Assembly: GCA_964423345.1 (NCBI GenBank)
Contig: CAYREV010000013.1
Coordinates: 7,686 to 71,685 of the forward strand
Direction of reading: 5' to 3'
DNA length: 64,000 nt
Origin: CAYREV01 sp964423345
GTDB taxonomy: Bacteria; Bacteroidota; Rhodothermia; Balneolales; Balneolaceae
The notes beneath the pieces are model-generated. The model was not told where the DNA came from and ran no database searches. It was given only the letters and a program-made list of their open reading frames with translations. Made by a program: the position numbers and the translations under genes. This document shows positions 44,786 to 52,682 of the stretch, one piece after another; within the stretch, counting starts at the first letter, position 1, and the number at the start of each line of letters is the position of its first letter.

Positions 44786-45232
44786 ATGGATAAATTAAAA
44801 TTAGCAGAACAAGCATTAATACACGACGATATCCCCTCCTTCAGGGCGGGAGATACGGTAAACGTACATTACCGCGTTCGTGAGGGTGACAAAGAACGCA
44901 TTCAGCAATTTGAAGGGGTGGTTATCTCCCGTAAGGGTACCGGACCGAACCAGACGTTTATGGTCCGCAAGATATCCGCCGGTAACATCGGTGTTGAGCG
45001 TGTTTTTCCCCTCTACTCTCCATTTGTAGCAAAAATCGAGGTGAAAAAGGAAGGCGATGTACGCCGATCCAAGCTGTACTACCTGCGCGACCGCCAGGGT
45101 AAGGCCGCCCGTATCAAGGAGAAAGATCGCCGGGATGAAAATGGTAACGGCAACACCCCGAAGGCCAAACAGGCTCCCGCAGCCGAAGAGGAGCCGGCCG
45201 TGGAGGAGAAAGCTTCTTCCGAAGAGGAATAA
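44786..45232 (+). CDS. rplS: Ribosomal protein L19 with acidic tail
   Basis: 148 residues. The L19 core is clear: [52 protein letters not shown] block and [18 protein letters not shown]. The usual length is about 115; the extra C-terminal residues are A, E and P-rich, in the same style as S16 above. It is last in the translation block. A GC-rich hairpin (TACCGGGC/GCCCGGTA at 45303-45328) follows and overlaps the end of the convergent gene. Confidence 0.96.
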   Translation: MDKLKLAEQALIHDDIPSFRAGDTVNVHYRVREGDKERIQQFEGVVISRKGTGPNQTFMVRKISAGNIGVERVFPLYSPFVAKIEVKKEGDVRRSKLYYLRDRQGKAARIKEKDRRDENGNGNTPKAKQAPAAEEEPAVEEKASSEEE

Positions 45233-45310
45233 GCGGGGCTTAATCCGGCAGCAGGGCATTACTTCCTCTCACAGGTAGTGTACTGCAGTTCCAACCGTTC
45301 TATACCGGGC

Positions 45311-45859
45311 TTATTTAAAGGCCCGGTAAACAGTCATCGGTGGAATATTACGCCATTCCCATTCCGTCTTCACGCCTCCAAATACTTCCTGCAGCGGACC
45401 TTTCAGGTGGCCCGAGGTTTGATAGGCCAGGAAAGCGCCTCCTTGCCTGAGAATCATTTTGCTCTGCCTGAGGATCGACATCTTGACTTCCCGGTCCAGA
45501 AAGGAGAAGGGGATACCGGAAATAATATAGTCGACCTCGTCTTTTTCATCCTCTCCTATCAACTCCTTAACATATTCCACACTCTCGTTAAAAAGCCGAA
45601 CTCTTGAATCGTCAATCTCCTCCAGCTTTTCAAACAGGCGTTCGTTGGTTTCGAACATGGCCAGGGAGGATCCTTCCGTCATATTGTTCAGCAGGTAACG
45701 GGCAAACACCCCGGCCCCGGCCCCGTACTCGACAATGCGGATATCTTTGGAGAAGTCTATGGGCCTGCACACCGTCTGCACACAAAAACGCGAAGTAGGC
45801 GTGACCGATGCCACGTCCTTATCCATAAAAAAACTTCTGAGATATGTTAATGTGCTCAT
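45311..45859 (-). CDS. PmtA-like SAM-dependent methyltransferase
   Basis: 182 residues, soluble or membrane-associated. The SAM motif is VEYGAGAGVFARYLL, followed by acidic residue E70 in FETNERL. The segments SGIPFSFLDREVKMSILRQSKMIL and FLAYQTSGHLKGPLQEVFG match bacterial phospholipid N-methyltransferase (PmtA/rRNA-adenine-dimethylase-like) proteins. It could methylate phosphatidylethanolamine. Assignment to that substrate is tentative. It is convergent with rplS and 35 bp downstream of the uvrB gene on the same strand. Confidence 0.8.
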   Translation of the reverse strand: MSTLTYLRSFFMDKDVASVTPTSRFCVQTVCRPIDFSKDIRIVEYGAGAGVFARYLLNNMTEGSSLAMFETNERLFEKLEEIDDSRVRLFNESVEYVKELIGEDEKDEVDYIISGIPFSFLDREVKMSILRQSKMILRQGGAFLAYQTSGHLKGPLQEVFGGVKTEWEWRNIPPMTVYRAFK

Positions 45860-45894
45860 AGTCGGAATAGGTACATATTTTCTTTTGGCAGCAG

Positions 45895-47943
45895 CTAAAG
45901 TTCGTTCTTCAGCTGCTCAATCTGGTCGCGAATTCGGGCGGCCTCTTCAAACTCCATATTCTTGGCGGCAGTGTACATGGAATCTTTCAGATATTCCAGA
46001 AACTTCTCCTTGCTTTCGAAGGTTACCTCTTTCATGGCCGGGTTGGCCTTGTATTTGATCCCCTCCTCGGCCACCTTGACCCTTTCCAGCGGCTCTCTTT
46101 CGCCCTCACCCTCTTCATCGAGGTCGAATGACTGCGTGGATATCAATGCCGGGTCCACCAGGGGCTTGAGTTCCTTTTCAATGGTTTTCGGTGTTATGCC
46201 GTGCTCCTCGTTATATTCTTTCTGGACCTTTCGGCGCCGTTCGGTCTCTTCGATCACCGTTCGCATACTGTCGGTAATCCTGTCGGCATACAGTATGGCC
46301 TTGCCCTCCACATTTCGGGCGGCCCGCCCAATAATCTGGAACAGGGAGGTTTCGGACCGGAGGAAACCCTCCTTGTCGGCATCGAGGATAGCCACCAGGC
46401 TGAGTTCGGGGATGTCAATGCCTTCCCGCAGCAGGTTGATACCCACCAGCACGTCGAAATCACCGCGCCGGTACTTGAACAGCACCTCCACCCGCTCCAT
46501 AGCGTTTAACTCGCTGTGCATGTAGGCGGCGGATATCCCAATATTTTTGAGGTACTCGCTCAGCTCTTCACTCAGCCGCTTGGTCAGGGTAATGCACAAG
46601 ACCCGGTGCCCCTTCTCCACTCTCTTCCTTATTTCATCGATAAGGTCGTCAATCTGGTTGTCCACAGGGCGCACTTCAATCTCGGGTTCCATCAGCCCGG
46701 TGGGCCGCACGATCTGCTCGACAACCACCCCTCCGCATTTCTCCAGCTCATAGTCGCTCGGAGTGGCGCTCACGAAGATAGCCTGGTTGACCATCCCCTC
46801 CCACTCCTCAAATGTCAGGGGACGGTTGTCCATGGCCGAGGGCAGTCGAAATCCGTGCTCCACCAGTTCAATTTTCCTGGAGCGGTCGCCCCCGTACATG
46901 GCGGATATCTGCGGGACCGTCTGGTGACTCTCATCCACCACCAGCATGAAGTCGTCCGGAAAATAGTCAAACAGGCAGTAAGGCCTTTCCCCGGGCTTCC
47001 TGTTGCTAAGGTAGCGGGAGTAGTTTTCAATACCCGAGCAGTAGCCGATCTCCTGCATCATCTCAATATCGAAGAGGGTGCGCTGCTCCAGTCGTTTGGC
47101 CTCCAGGTATTTTTGCTCATCCTTGAGCACCTCCACCCGCCAGTTAAGCTCGTCCCGTATCTGATCAATGGCCTCTTCGAGCCGGTCCTGTGTCGTTACA
47201 TAGTGGGAGGCCGGATAGATTCTAAACTCCTCGACCGTATTGATAATTTCGCCCGAATCCACGTCGAAGATCTCCATCTTCTCTATCTCATCCCCCCAAA
47301 ACGTAATACGGAGTCCATCTTCGGCATAGGCGGGATACAGGTCGACCACATCCCCCCGTACCCGGAAGGTGCCTCGACCGAAGTCGTTGTCCTTTCGGGT
47401 ATAGTGAAGGTCAACCAGGTCGTACAGCAGCGTGTTACGGGGAATCTCTTTTCCCGTCTCCAGATTTATGATCAGCTTCTCATACTCCGAGGGGGATCCG
47501 ATGCCGTAGATACAGCTTACCGACGAGACGATGATCACATCGCGACGGCCCGATAACAGCGAGCTCGTAGCCCGGAGTCGAAGCCGCTGGATCTCGTCGT
47601 TAATCGACAAATCTTTTTCGATATACTTGTCCTGTGAAGAAAGGTATGCCTCGGGCTGGTAGTAATCGTAATACGATATAAAGAACTCAACGCGGTTCTC
47701 CGGGAAGAAATCGCTGAGCTCCCGGTACAGCTGTGCCGCCAGGGTCTTGTTGTGGCTCATCACCAGGGTGGGCTTCTCCACCTGGTCGATCACATCGGCG
47801 ATGGTTCGCGTTTTTCCCGAACCGGTGATGCCCAGCAGCGTCTGATATTTATCTCCCTGGTTGATGCCCTCCACCAGTTCTTCAATAGCCTCGGGTTGGT
47901 CTCCGGCAGGGGGCCAGGGCGACTGTAAGTTAAAATGGGACAT
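45895..47943 (-). CDS. uvrB: UvrABC system protein B
   Basis: 682 residues from the ATG at 47943; a TTG three codons upstream is less likely. Damage-verifying helicase of nucleotide excision repair. Walker A GITGSGKT, the beta-hairpin FISYYDYYQPEAYL, the DEAH-like LVVDESHQTV, helicase motifs ATPSDYEL and IIGRAARN, and the C-terminal UVR helix (AAKNMEFEEAARIRDQIEQLK) are all intact. UvrA and UvrC are not in the window. It is divergent from tyrA. Confidence 0.97.
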   Translation of the reverse strand: MSHFNLQSPWPPAGDQPEAIEELVEGINQGDKYQTLLGITGSGKTRTIADVIDQVEKPTLVMSHNKTLAAQLYRELSDFFPENRVEFFISYYDYYQPEAYLSSQDKYIEKDLSINDEIQRLRLRATSSLLSGRRDVIIVSSVSCIYGIGSPSEYEKLIINLETGKEIPRNTLLYDLVDLHYTRKDNDFGRGTFRVRGDVVDLYPAYAEDGLRITFWGDEIEKMEIFDVDSGEIINTVEEFRIYPASHYVTTQDRLEEAIDQIRDELNWRVEVLKDEQKYLEAKRLEQRTLFDIEMMQEIGYCSGIENYSRYLSNRKPGERPYCLFDYFPDDFMLVVDESHQTVPQISAMYGGDRSRKIELVEHGFRLPSAMDNRPLTFEEWEGMVNQAIFVSATPSDYELEKCGGVVVEQIVRPTGLMEPEIEVRPVDNQIDDLIDEIRKRVEKGHRVLCITLTKRLSEELSEYLKNIGISAAYMHSELNAMERVEVLFKYRRGDFDVLVGINLLREGIDIPELSLVAILDADKEGFLRSETSLFQIIGRAARNVEGKAILYADRITDSMRTVIEETERRRKVQKEYNEEHGITPKTIEKELKPLVDPALISTQSFDLDEEGEGEREPLERVKVAEEGIKYKANPAMKEVTFESKEKFLEYLKDSMYTAAKNMEFEEAARIRDQIEQLKNEL

Positions 47944-48050
47944 GGGTTGCAAAAATCTTATTCTTTAACCCCGCATCAAATGTCAAAACCAATGAACGGG
48001 AATAACTTTTTATCCGGCGGTTCCTGATACCGATGATTTTGACGGCTGTT

Positions 48051-48077
48051 TTTTACGGAATATCATAAAACGTAAAA
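48051..48077. promoter_or_regulatory. Inverted repeat in uvrB-tyrA divergent spacer
   Basis: TTTTACG (48051-48057) and CGTAAAA (48071-48077) form a perfect 7-bp inverted repeat with a 13-bp spacer, about 110 bp before uvrB. It may be an operator; no repressor is known for it. Confidence 0.25.
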
Positions 48078-48236
48078 TAGCTGTAATCATTCGTCAAAAA
48101 TCACATATTTTTAGGGCAATTGAAATGATTATTTTAAAAACTCTTCCCGACCACCGGGAGATTCTTTCTGTTGGTATATCAACACCTTCAACAGGAAACC
48201 TAAAAATGCCGGGATAACACTTACAACCTTTAGCGT

Positions 48237-49021
48237 ATGTCACCCAAAGAACAGCAGCTGAATCCGCAACGTGAACGCATTGACGAAATTGACCGTCAGA
48301 TACTGGACCTGCTCACCGAAAGGAAGGGTATTGTCCGGGAAGTGGTGGAAAAAAAGGTAAAGAACCAACTGCCCATTTTCGCACCCGAACGCGAAGAGGC
48401 GAAGATCGACGCTTTCCGCGAGATGGCAGCCCGGCGCGACCTCGATCCTGTATGGGCCGAGGATTTTCTGCGCATGATCATGGCCGCCTCAAGGGCCAGC
48501 CAGTCGACCGACAAGTTCCCCCGGGCTACGGATGAGCCCAAACATATCCTTGTAGTCGGTGCCAAAGGAGGCATGGGAAGCCTTTATTCCAACATCATTG
48601 AGCAGACAGGCCACCATCTCTACAAAATTGACAAGCACAACTGGCATGAGCTGGCGGATATAGCCCCCCGGCTCGACCTGGCTATCGTATCCGTGCCCAT
48701 CAATGTTACGGTGGATGTGATAGGCCGACTCGCTCCCAAACTGCATAAAAATACCATCCTGGCCGACTTCACCAGCAATAAGGCCAAACCCATTGAGGCA
48801 ATGAAAGAATCCCATAAGGGCCCCATCCTCGGCCTGCACCCCATGCATGGGCCCGACGTTCATAACCTGTCCAAACAGCTGATGGTTTACTGTCCGGCCC
48901 GCGGGGGAGAAGAGATGAACTGGGTGGCCGAACAGTGCCGGCTCTGGGGCATGAGGGTCATCGAGGCCGATGCTGAAAAGCACGACCATGTGATGCATAT
49001 GGTGCAGGGGCTTCGCCACTT
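48237..49021 (+). CDS. tyrA: Chorismate mutase/prephenate dehydrogenase (T-protein), 3' end lost in gap
   Basis: 261 residues are visible before the N gap. An AroQ-type chorismate mutase (about 8-100: RERIDEIDRQILDLLTERKGIVREV) is fused to a prephenate dehydrogenase with the Rossmann motif VVGAKGGMGSLY and the LGLHPMHGPD block, the organisation of the enterobacterial TyrA T-protein. About 110 residues of the dehydrogenase are missing. The reading frame after the gap belongs to another gene. It converts chorismate to prephenate and then to 4-hydroxyphenylpyruvate for tyrosine synthesis. The gene itself is probably intact in the organism. Confidence 0.93.
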
Positions 49022-49121
49022 NNNNNNNNNNNNNNNNNNNNNNNNNNNNNNNNNNNNNNNNNNNNNNNNNNNNNNNNNNNNNNNNNNNNNNNNNNNNNNN
49101 NNNNNNNNNNNNNNNNNNNNN
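49022..49121. other. Scaffold gap of 100 N
   Basis: A run of exactly 100 N, a conventional placeholder of unknown true size. TyrA and the kinase both lose their C-terminal ends here. Confidence 0.99.
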
Positions 49122-50331
49122 AGTTTTTCGTGGATGGTTGCCATGGAGTTAATTCTCATGTGGCTCTCCCTGAACAGCTCTCCTATCTCTTCATTATCGC
49201 TTTTCAACGACTGAAGCTGCAGCAGCCCGGAAACAACCGCCAGGTTGTTTTTGACCCGGTGGTGGATCTCCTGCAAGAGTACCTCCTTTTCTTTTAGGGA
49301 ATCCCTGATCTTTTGCTCCTTCTCTTTGATCGCCGTTATATCTCTTAGCACGGTTTGGATGGCATCCTCCCCCTTATACTTGATGGGTATGGAATGAGCT
49401 TCTATGAACCGCTCCTCTCCGTCGAGACCGATAATACGCTGCTCGGATGAAGTCACATGCTCCAGGCTCTCAATTTCCTGCTTTCGTTTTTTAGCCTTCT
49501 CAAGCTCCTGCTCCGGCACAAAATCAAAAATATCTTTTCCCAGCAGATCCCCGCGCTCTTTCGCACCCAGCAACTCCACCGCTTTCTTGTTGACAAATTC
49601 AAATTTCCCCTTCACCGTTACAAATACCGGGAGCGGGTTATCAACCACCAGTTTCTGCCAGCGCTCCTCCGTCTCCTTAAGGGCCAGCTGTGCTTTTTTA
49701 CGTTCGGTTATATCCTTTGCCACCCCAAACACTCCGACAATCTCGTCCTCTACATAGATAGGTAGGTTGACCACATCCACATGGATTTTCTCCCCGTTTT
49801 TGTGAATTCCCGACGCCTGGTACGACTGGGCTTCACCCTGCGCTGCTTGGGCAAAACGCTCCTGCACGAAATCCCGGTCTTCTTCAGTTATAAGAGGTGC
49901 AAAATTAAGATCCACCAGCTCATCGATGGTATACCCCGTCAACTCCCCAAGGGCTTGGTTTGCCATCTGGAAATTACCCTCCAGGTCAAAGGAGTATACG
50001 GCACTGGGATTGTGATCAAACAGGGATTTAAACTGTTGCCGGCTCTTCTGCAGTTCCCGTTCCCTTCGCTTGGTCTCCGTAATATCCTGAAGAACCGCTT
50101 GCAGTGCGGGCTTCCCATTATAGGTAATCCTGGAAACATGGGACATGACGATCTTACTTTTGCCGTCCAGGGATTTCAGTTTATATTGAACGGGCTCCAT
50201 TTCCTCAATTTCACCGGCTTGCCGTAAACGACTTCTCAGCTGATCCTGGTATTCATCGGTGGTAAACAGGGAGGCGGCTTTGCCGATAATCTTCTCCTTA
50301 TCTTCCGCCCCCATCATTTCCACTCCCGCCT
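49122..50331 (-). CDS. Multi-PAS HisKA_2 histidine kinase, fragment between gaps
   Basis: About 400 residues on the minus strand; both ends are lost in N runs. At least three PAS/PAC units are visible: one ending VLQDITETKRR; one with FKSLFDHNPSAVYSFDLEG and ending GVFGVAKDITERKKA; and one with RWQKLVVDNPLPVFVTVKG ending TVLRDITAIKE. The HisKA_2 helix EIHHRVKNNLAVVSGLLQLQ follows, like the kinase at 1546. The ATPase domain falls in the left gap. The membrane segment is probably supplied by the piece at 50432-50586. Confidence 0.82.
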
Positions 50332-50431
50332 NNNNNNNNNNNNNNNNNNNNNNNNNNNNNNNNNNNNNNNNNNNNNNNNNNNNNNNNNNNNNNNNNNNNN
50401 NNNNNNNNNNNNNNNNNNNNNNNNNNNNNNN
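50332..50431. other. Scaffold gap of 100 N
   Basis: A second run of exactly 100 N inside what appears to be one kinase gene. Confidence 0.99.
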
Positions 50432-50586
50432 TTGGCTATTCTTTCGGCTTCTCTCAATCGGTACTCGCTTTCCCGTACCTCACTTGTGGCTTTCAGTCGC
50501 CAAAAACCGTAGGCCAGAAATCCCAAAAACATCAACAATACTATAATCAATGCTTCATCGGACAGGGAACCAACATTCCCTTGCAT
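50432..50586 (-). CDS. N-terminal piece of membrane PAS kinase, cut by gap
   Basis: 51 residues from the ATG at 50586. One hydrophobic segment (about 12-31, ALIIVLLMFLGFLAYGFW) is followed by a charged linker and ESEYRLREAERIA, a common start of a PAS domain. It enters the gap in the same orientation as the kinase fragment beyond it, so both are probably parts of one gene. The gap length is arbitrary, so frame continuity cannot be tested. Confidence 0.65.
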
Positions 50587-50746
50587 AAAATATATAAGAA
50601 AAGCACAATCCTTCATTTAATTAATACCCTCTTAGACCCAAGACCTGAATGGGTAACCCTCATCAGGTCCACGATAAGATTCTTTAGCCCTAAAAATCGA
50701 TATTTGCATCATGGTCTGATTAAAGGGGCATATAATCATTTAATTT

Positions 50747-51367
50747 TTAACTTTGTCCCGCCAATTTCAATAAAAACTTCCTGAAGGCAGGAGTATCGTA
50801 TTCGGCCATCCCCTCCCTGGATGCCACAATATTCCCGCTTTTGTCAACCACAAAGGTGGTGGGAACCACTTCGCTTTGAAAAACAGGCGGTCTTCGTGCG
50901 CCTAAAATGTAAACGGGAAAGGTAAACTCCTTCCTTTGAATAAATGACCGGGCCTTGTCACGCGACTCATCCAATGATACCATGACAAACACAACATCTT
51001 CCCTGCTGCCCACCTTTTCATAAAGGGACTGGATGTTGGGCATCTCGGCTATACAGGGAGGACACCAGGTGGCCCAGAAGTTGATAAATATAACCTTGTC
51101 CCTGTAACGTCCGAGGTCCAATTTCTCCCCCTCCAGGCTTATCAGCTCCAGGCTATAGTCTGCCCGGACCTTCCTCTCCCTGTATTCAGAATGCTCTATA
51201 TCGGGCTGCATCAAGCCGGTCCACAGCAGGGCCTGCTGCATGCGTCCCAATACTTCCGTATGGAGTCCGGTTACATACAGCAGGCCCGGAATGGACAGTA
51301 GAATAATCCATTCCAGGACTTCCCTTTTCCAGCTTTTTCTGTTTTTTGATGAGTGTCGGTCTTTCAT
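50747..51367 (-). CDS. TlpA-like membrane-anchored thioredoxin
   Basis: 206 residues from the ATG at 51367; a TTG six codons earlier is less likely. One N-terminal anchor helix (about 19-34) precedes a redoxin domain with the active site WCPPC (C102, C105) in FINFWATWCPPCIAEMP and the cis-proline VVPTTFVVD. It would act in the periplasm reducing disulfides, for example in cytochrome c or peptide redox pathways. It lies 27 bp from the nitroreductase-like gene on the same strand, so the two may be cotranscribed. Confidence 0.88.
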   Translation of the reverse strand: MKDRHSSKNRKSWKREVLEWIILLSIPGLLYVTGLHTEVLGRMQQALLWTGLMQPDIEHSEYRERKVRADYSLELISLEGEKLDLGRYRDKVIFINFWATWCPPCIAEMPNIQSLYEKVGSREDVVFVMVSLDESRDKARSFIQRKEFTFPVYILGARRPPVFQSEVVPTTFVVDKSGNIVASREGMAEYDTPAFRKFLLKLAGQS

Positions 51368-51394
51368 ATAAATCGATCCGGCCAAATATTCATG

Positions 51395-52063
51395 CTATTT
51401 GAAGGTCGCTATCTCCTCCAGGGGTTTCTTGGATATATCCGGCACCTTGACTCCTTCCGCCGGATAACCCACCACCAGCAGTAAAAACGGACGTTCATTT
51501 TCGGGCCGGTCCAGTATTTCGTTGAGGAATCCCATCGGACTCGGGGTATGGGTCAGGCAGGCCAGGCCCGCCCTGTGGATGGCGGTTATCAACATGCCGG
51601 TGGCAATGCCTACCGATTCCTTGACATAGTAGTTGCGTACTTTTTCACCCGAATCCGTAAGCCCATATCGTTCTGAAAAGATGGCTATCAGATAGGGCGC
51701 CCGCTCCAGGAAGGGTTTGTCCTGGTCGGTTCCCAGCGGTTCCAGGGCTTCAAGCCACTCCTCCGAGGCTCGACGCTCGTAGAATTCCTTCTCTTCCTCT
51801 TCGGCGGCCTCCCGTATCCTGCTCTTTAAATCAGCATCCTGCACAACCACAAAATGCCAGGGCTGCATGTTGGCCCCGTTCGGCGCCGTGCCGGCCGCCC
51901 TTATGCAGTTTTCTATAATATCTGTTGGCACCGGCCGGTCGGAGAACTCCCGTACCGTGCGGCGCCTTTTCATCTCTTCATAAAATGAACGTGCCCGGCG
52001 GCGCATCTCGTCCACTTCATATTCCCTGTATTCGGTATGCGGCACAAAGTCGTTTTTGCCCAT
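51395..52063 (-). CDS. Nitroreductase-fold flavoprotein, iodotyrosine deiodinase-like
   Basis: 222 residues. The FMN-binding R-R-T-V-R start, [53 protein letters not shown] and [12 protein letters not shown] blocks closely follow iodotyrosine deiodinase (IYD), more than ordinary nitroreductases. The substrate-binding triad of human IYD (Glu157, Tyr161, Lys182) has equivalents E91, Y95 and K116 at exactly the same spacing. Reductive dehalogenation of halotyrosines is therefore possible, but activity is inferred. No signal peptide or anchor is present; the vertebrate enzyme is membrane-tethered and bacterial homologues are soluble. Confidence 0.85.
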   Translation of the reverse strand: MGKNDFVPHTEYREYEVDEMRRRARSFYEEMKRRRTVREFSDRPVPTDIIENCIRAAGTAPNGANMQPWHFVVVQDADLKSRIREAAEEEEKEFYERRASEEWLEALEPLGTDQDKPFLERAPYLIAIFSERYGLTDSGEKVRNYYVKESVGIATGMLITAIHRAGLACLTHTPSPMGFLNEILDRPENERPFLLLVVGYPAEGVKVPDISKKPLEEIATFK

Positions 52064-52115
52064 AACAATTCAGCGTTTAAGCATTGGCTAAAACCAACTA
52101 TTAATAATTTCAGTT

Positions 52116-52682
52116 TCAAATATCCTCTTTAACAGTGCATCCCACACGAGAAGGGTGGTCCGTTACCCGCCGTTCCGTTGAGATATCCCTGATGATCCAT
52201 AGCATCAAAAAGTCGCCGGCGGCCACCAGTGTAAACAAAAATCCGAAAACCGACAGGAATCCAGACCCAAAGACCATGCCGGTAACAAACGGAATCACAC
52301 CCAGTAGTAAACCGGGTATCAAAACGCCGACCCTGTAGGCTCCGGCCGACATCGGCTCATTGCAATGGGCATAGGGAGACAGTGCCCTGAGATTAAAACC
52401 AAACGTCATGGAATCCCAGCCCAATCCAGATGCGGCCATCCAGGCCCACGCATGCAAAAGTTCATGAAGTACAATGCCCGCTACCGCCGACGGCAATAAA
52501 ATTTCCAGGTGTGAAAACATATAAGTGAAATCCACCCTCATTTTTTCCCACCCCCAAAGCATCACATATACAGCGCAGTAGATCCCGGCCGTGGGCAGCA
52601 GTATCAGCAGGCTTTTCCCGTTGGCCTCGAGGGCCGACAGTGAATAGCTGTCCCCGGTATCATCCTTATTCGGTTGGGCCAT
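52116..52682 (-). CDS. DUF3267-like membrane protein with HExxH
   Basis: 188 residues from the ATG at 52682. About four hydrophobic segments are visible. The HELLH motif (VLHELLHAWAWM) lies after the second segment, and the overall pattern fits DUF3267, a putative membrane metalloprotease family. Its start overlaps the end of the upstream gene by 17 bp, so they are translationally linked. No substrate is known. Confidence 0.75.
   Translation of the reverse strand: MAQPNKDDTGDSYSLSALEANGKSLLILLPTAGIYCAVYVMLWGWEKMRVDFTYMFSHLEILLPSAVAGIVLHELLHAWAWMAASGLGWDSMTFGFNLRALSPYAHCNEPMSAGAYRVGVLIPGLLLGVIPFVTGMVFGSGFLSVFGFLFTLVAAGDFLMLWIIRDISTERRVTDHPSRVGCTVKEDI

Noticed and set aside
45303..45328. TACCGGGC/GCCCGGTA hairpin after rplS as a terminator
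   Set aside because: The stem is good, but there is no T-run on either strand and it overlaps the last codons of the convergent methyltransferase, so it is not listed as a terminator.
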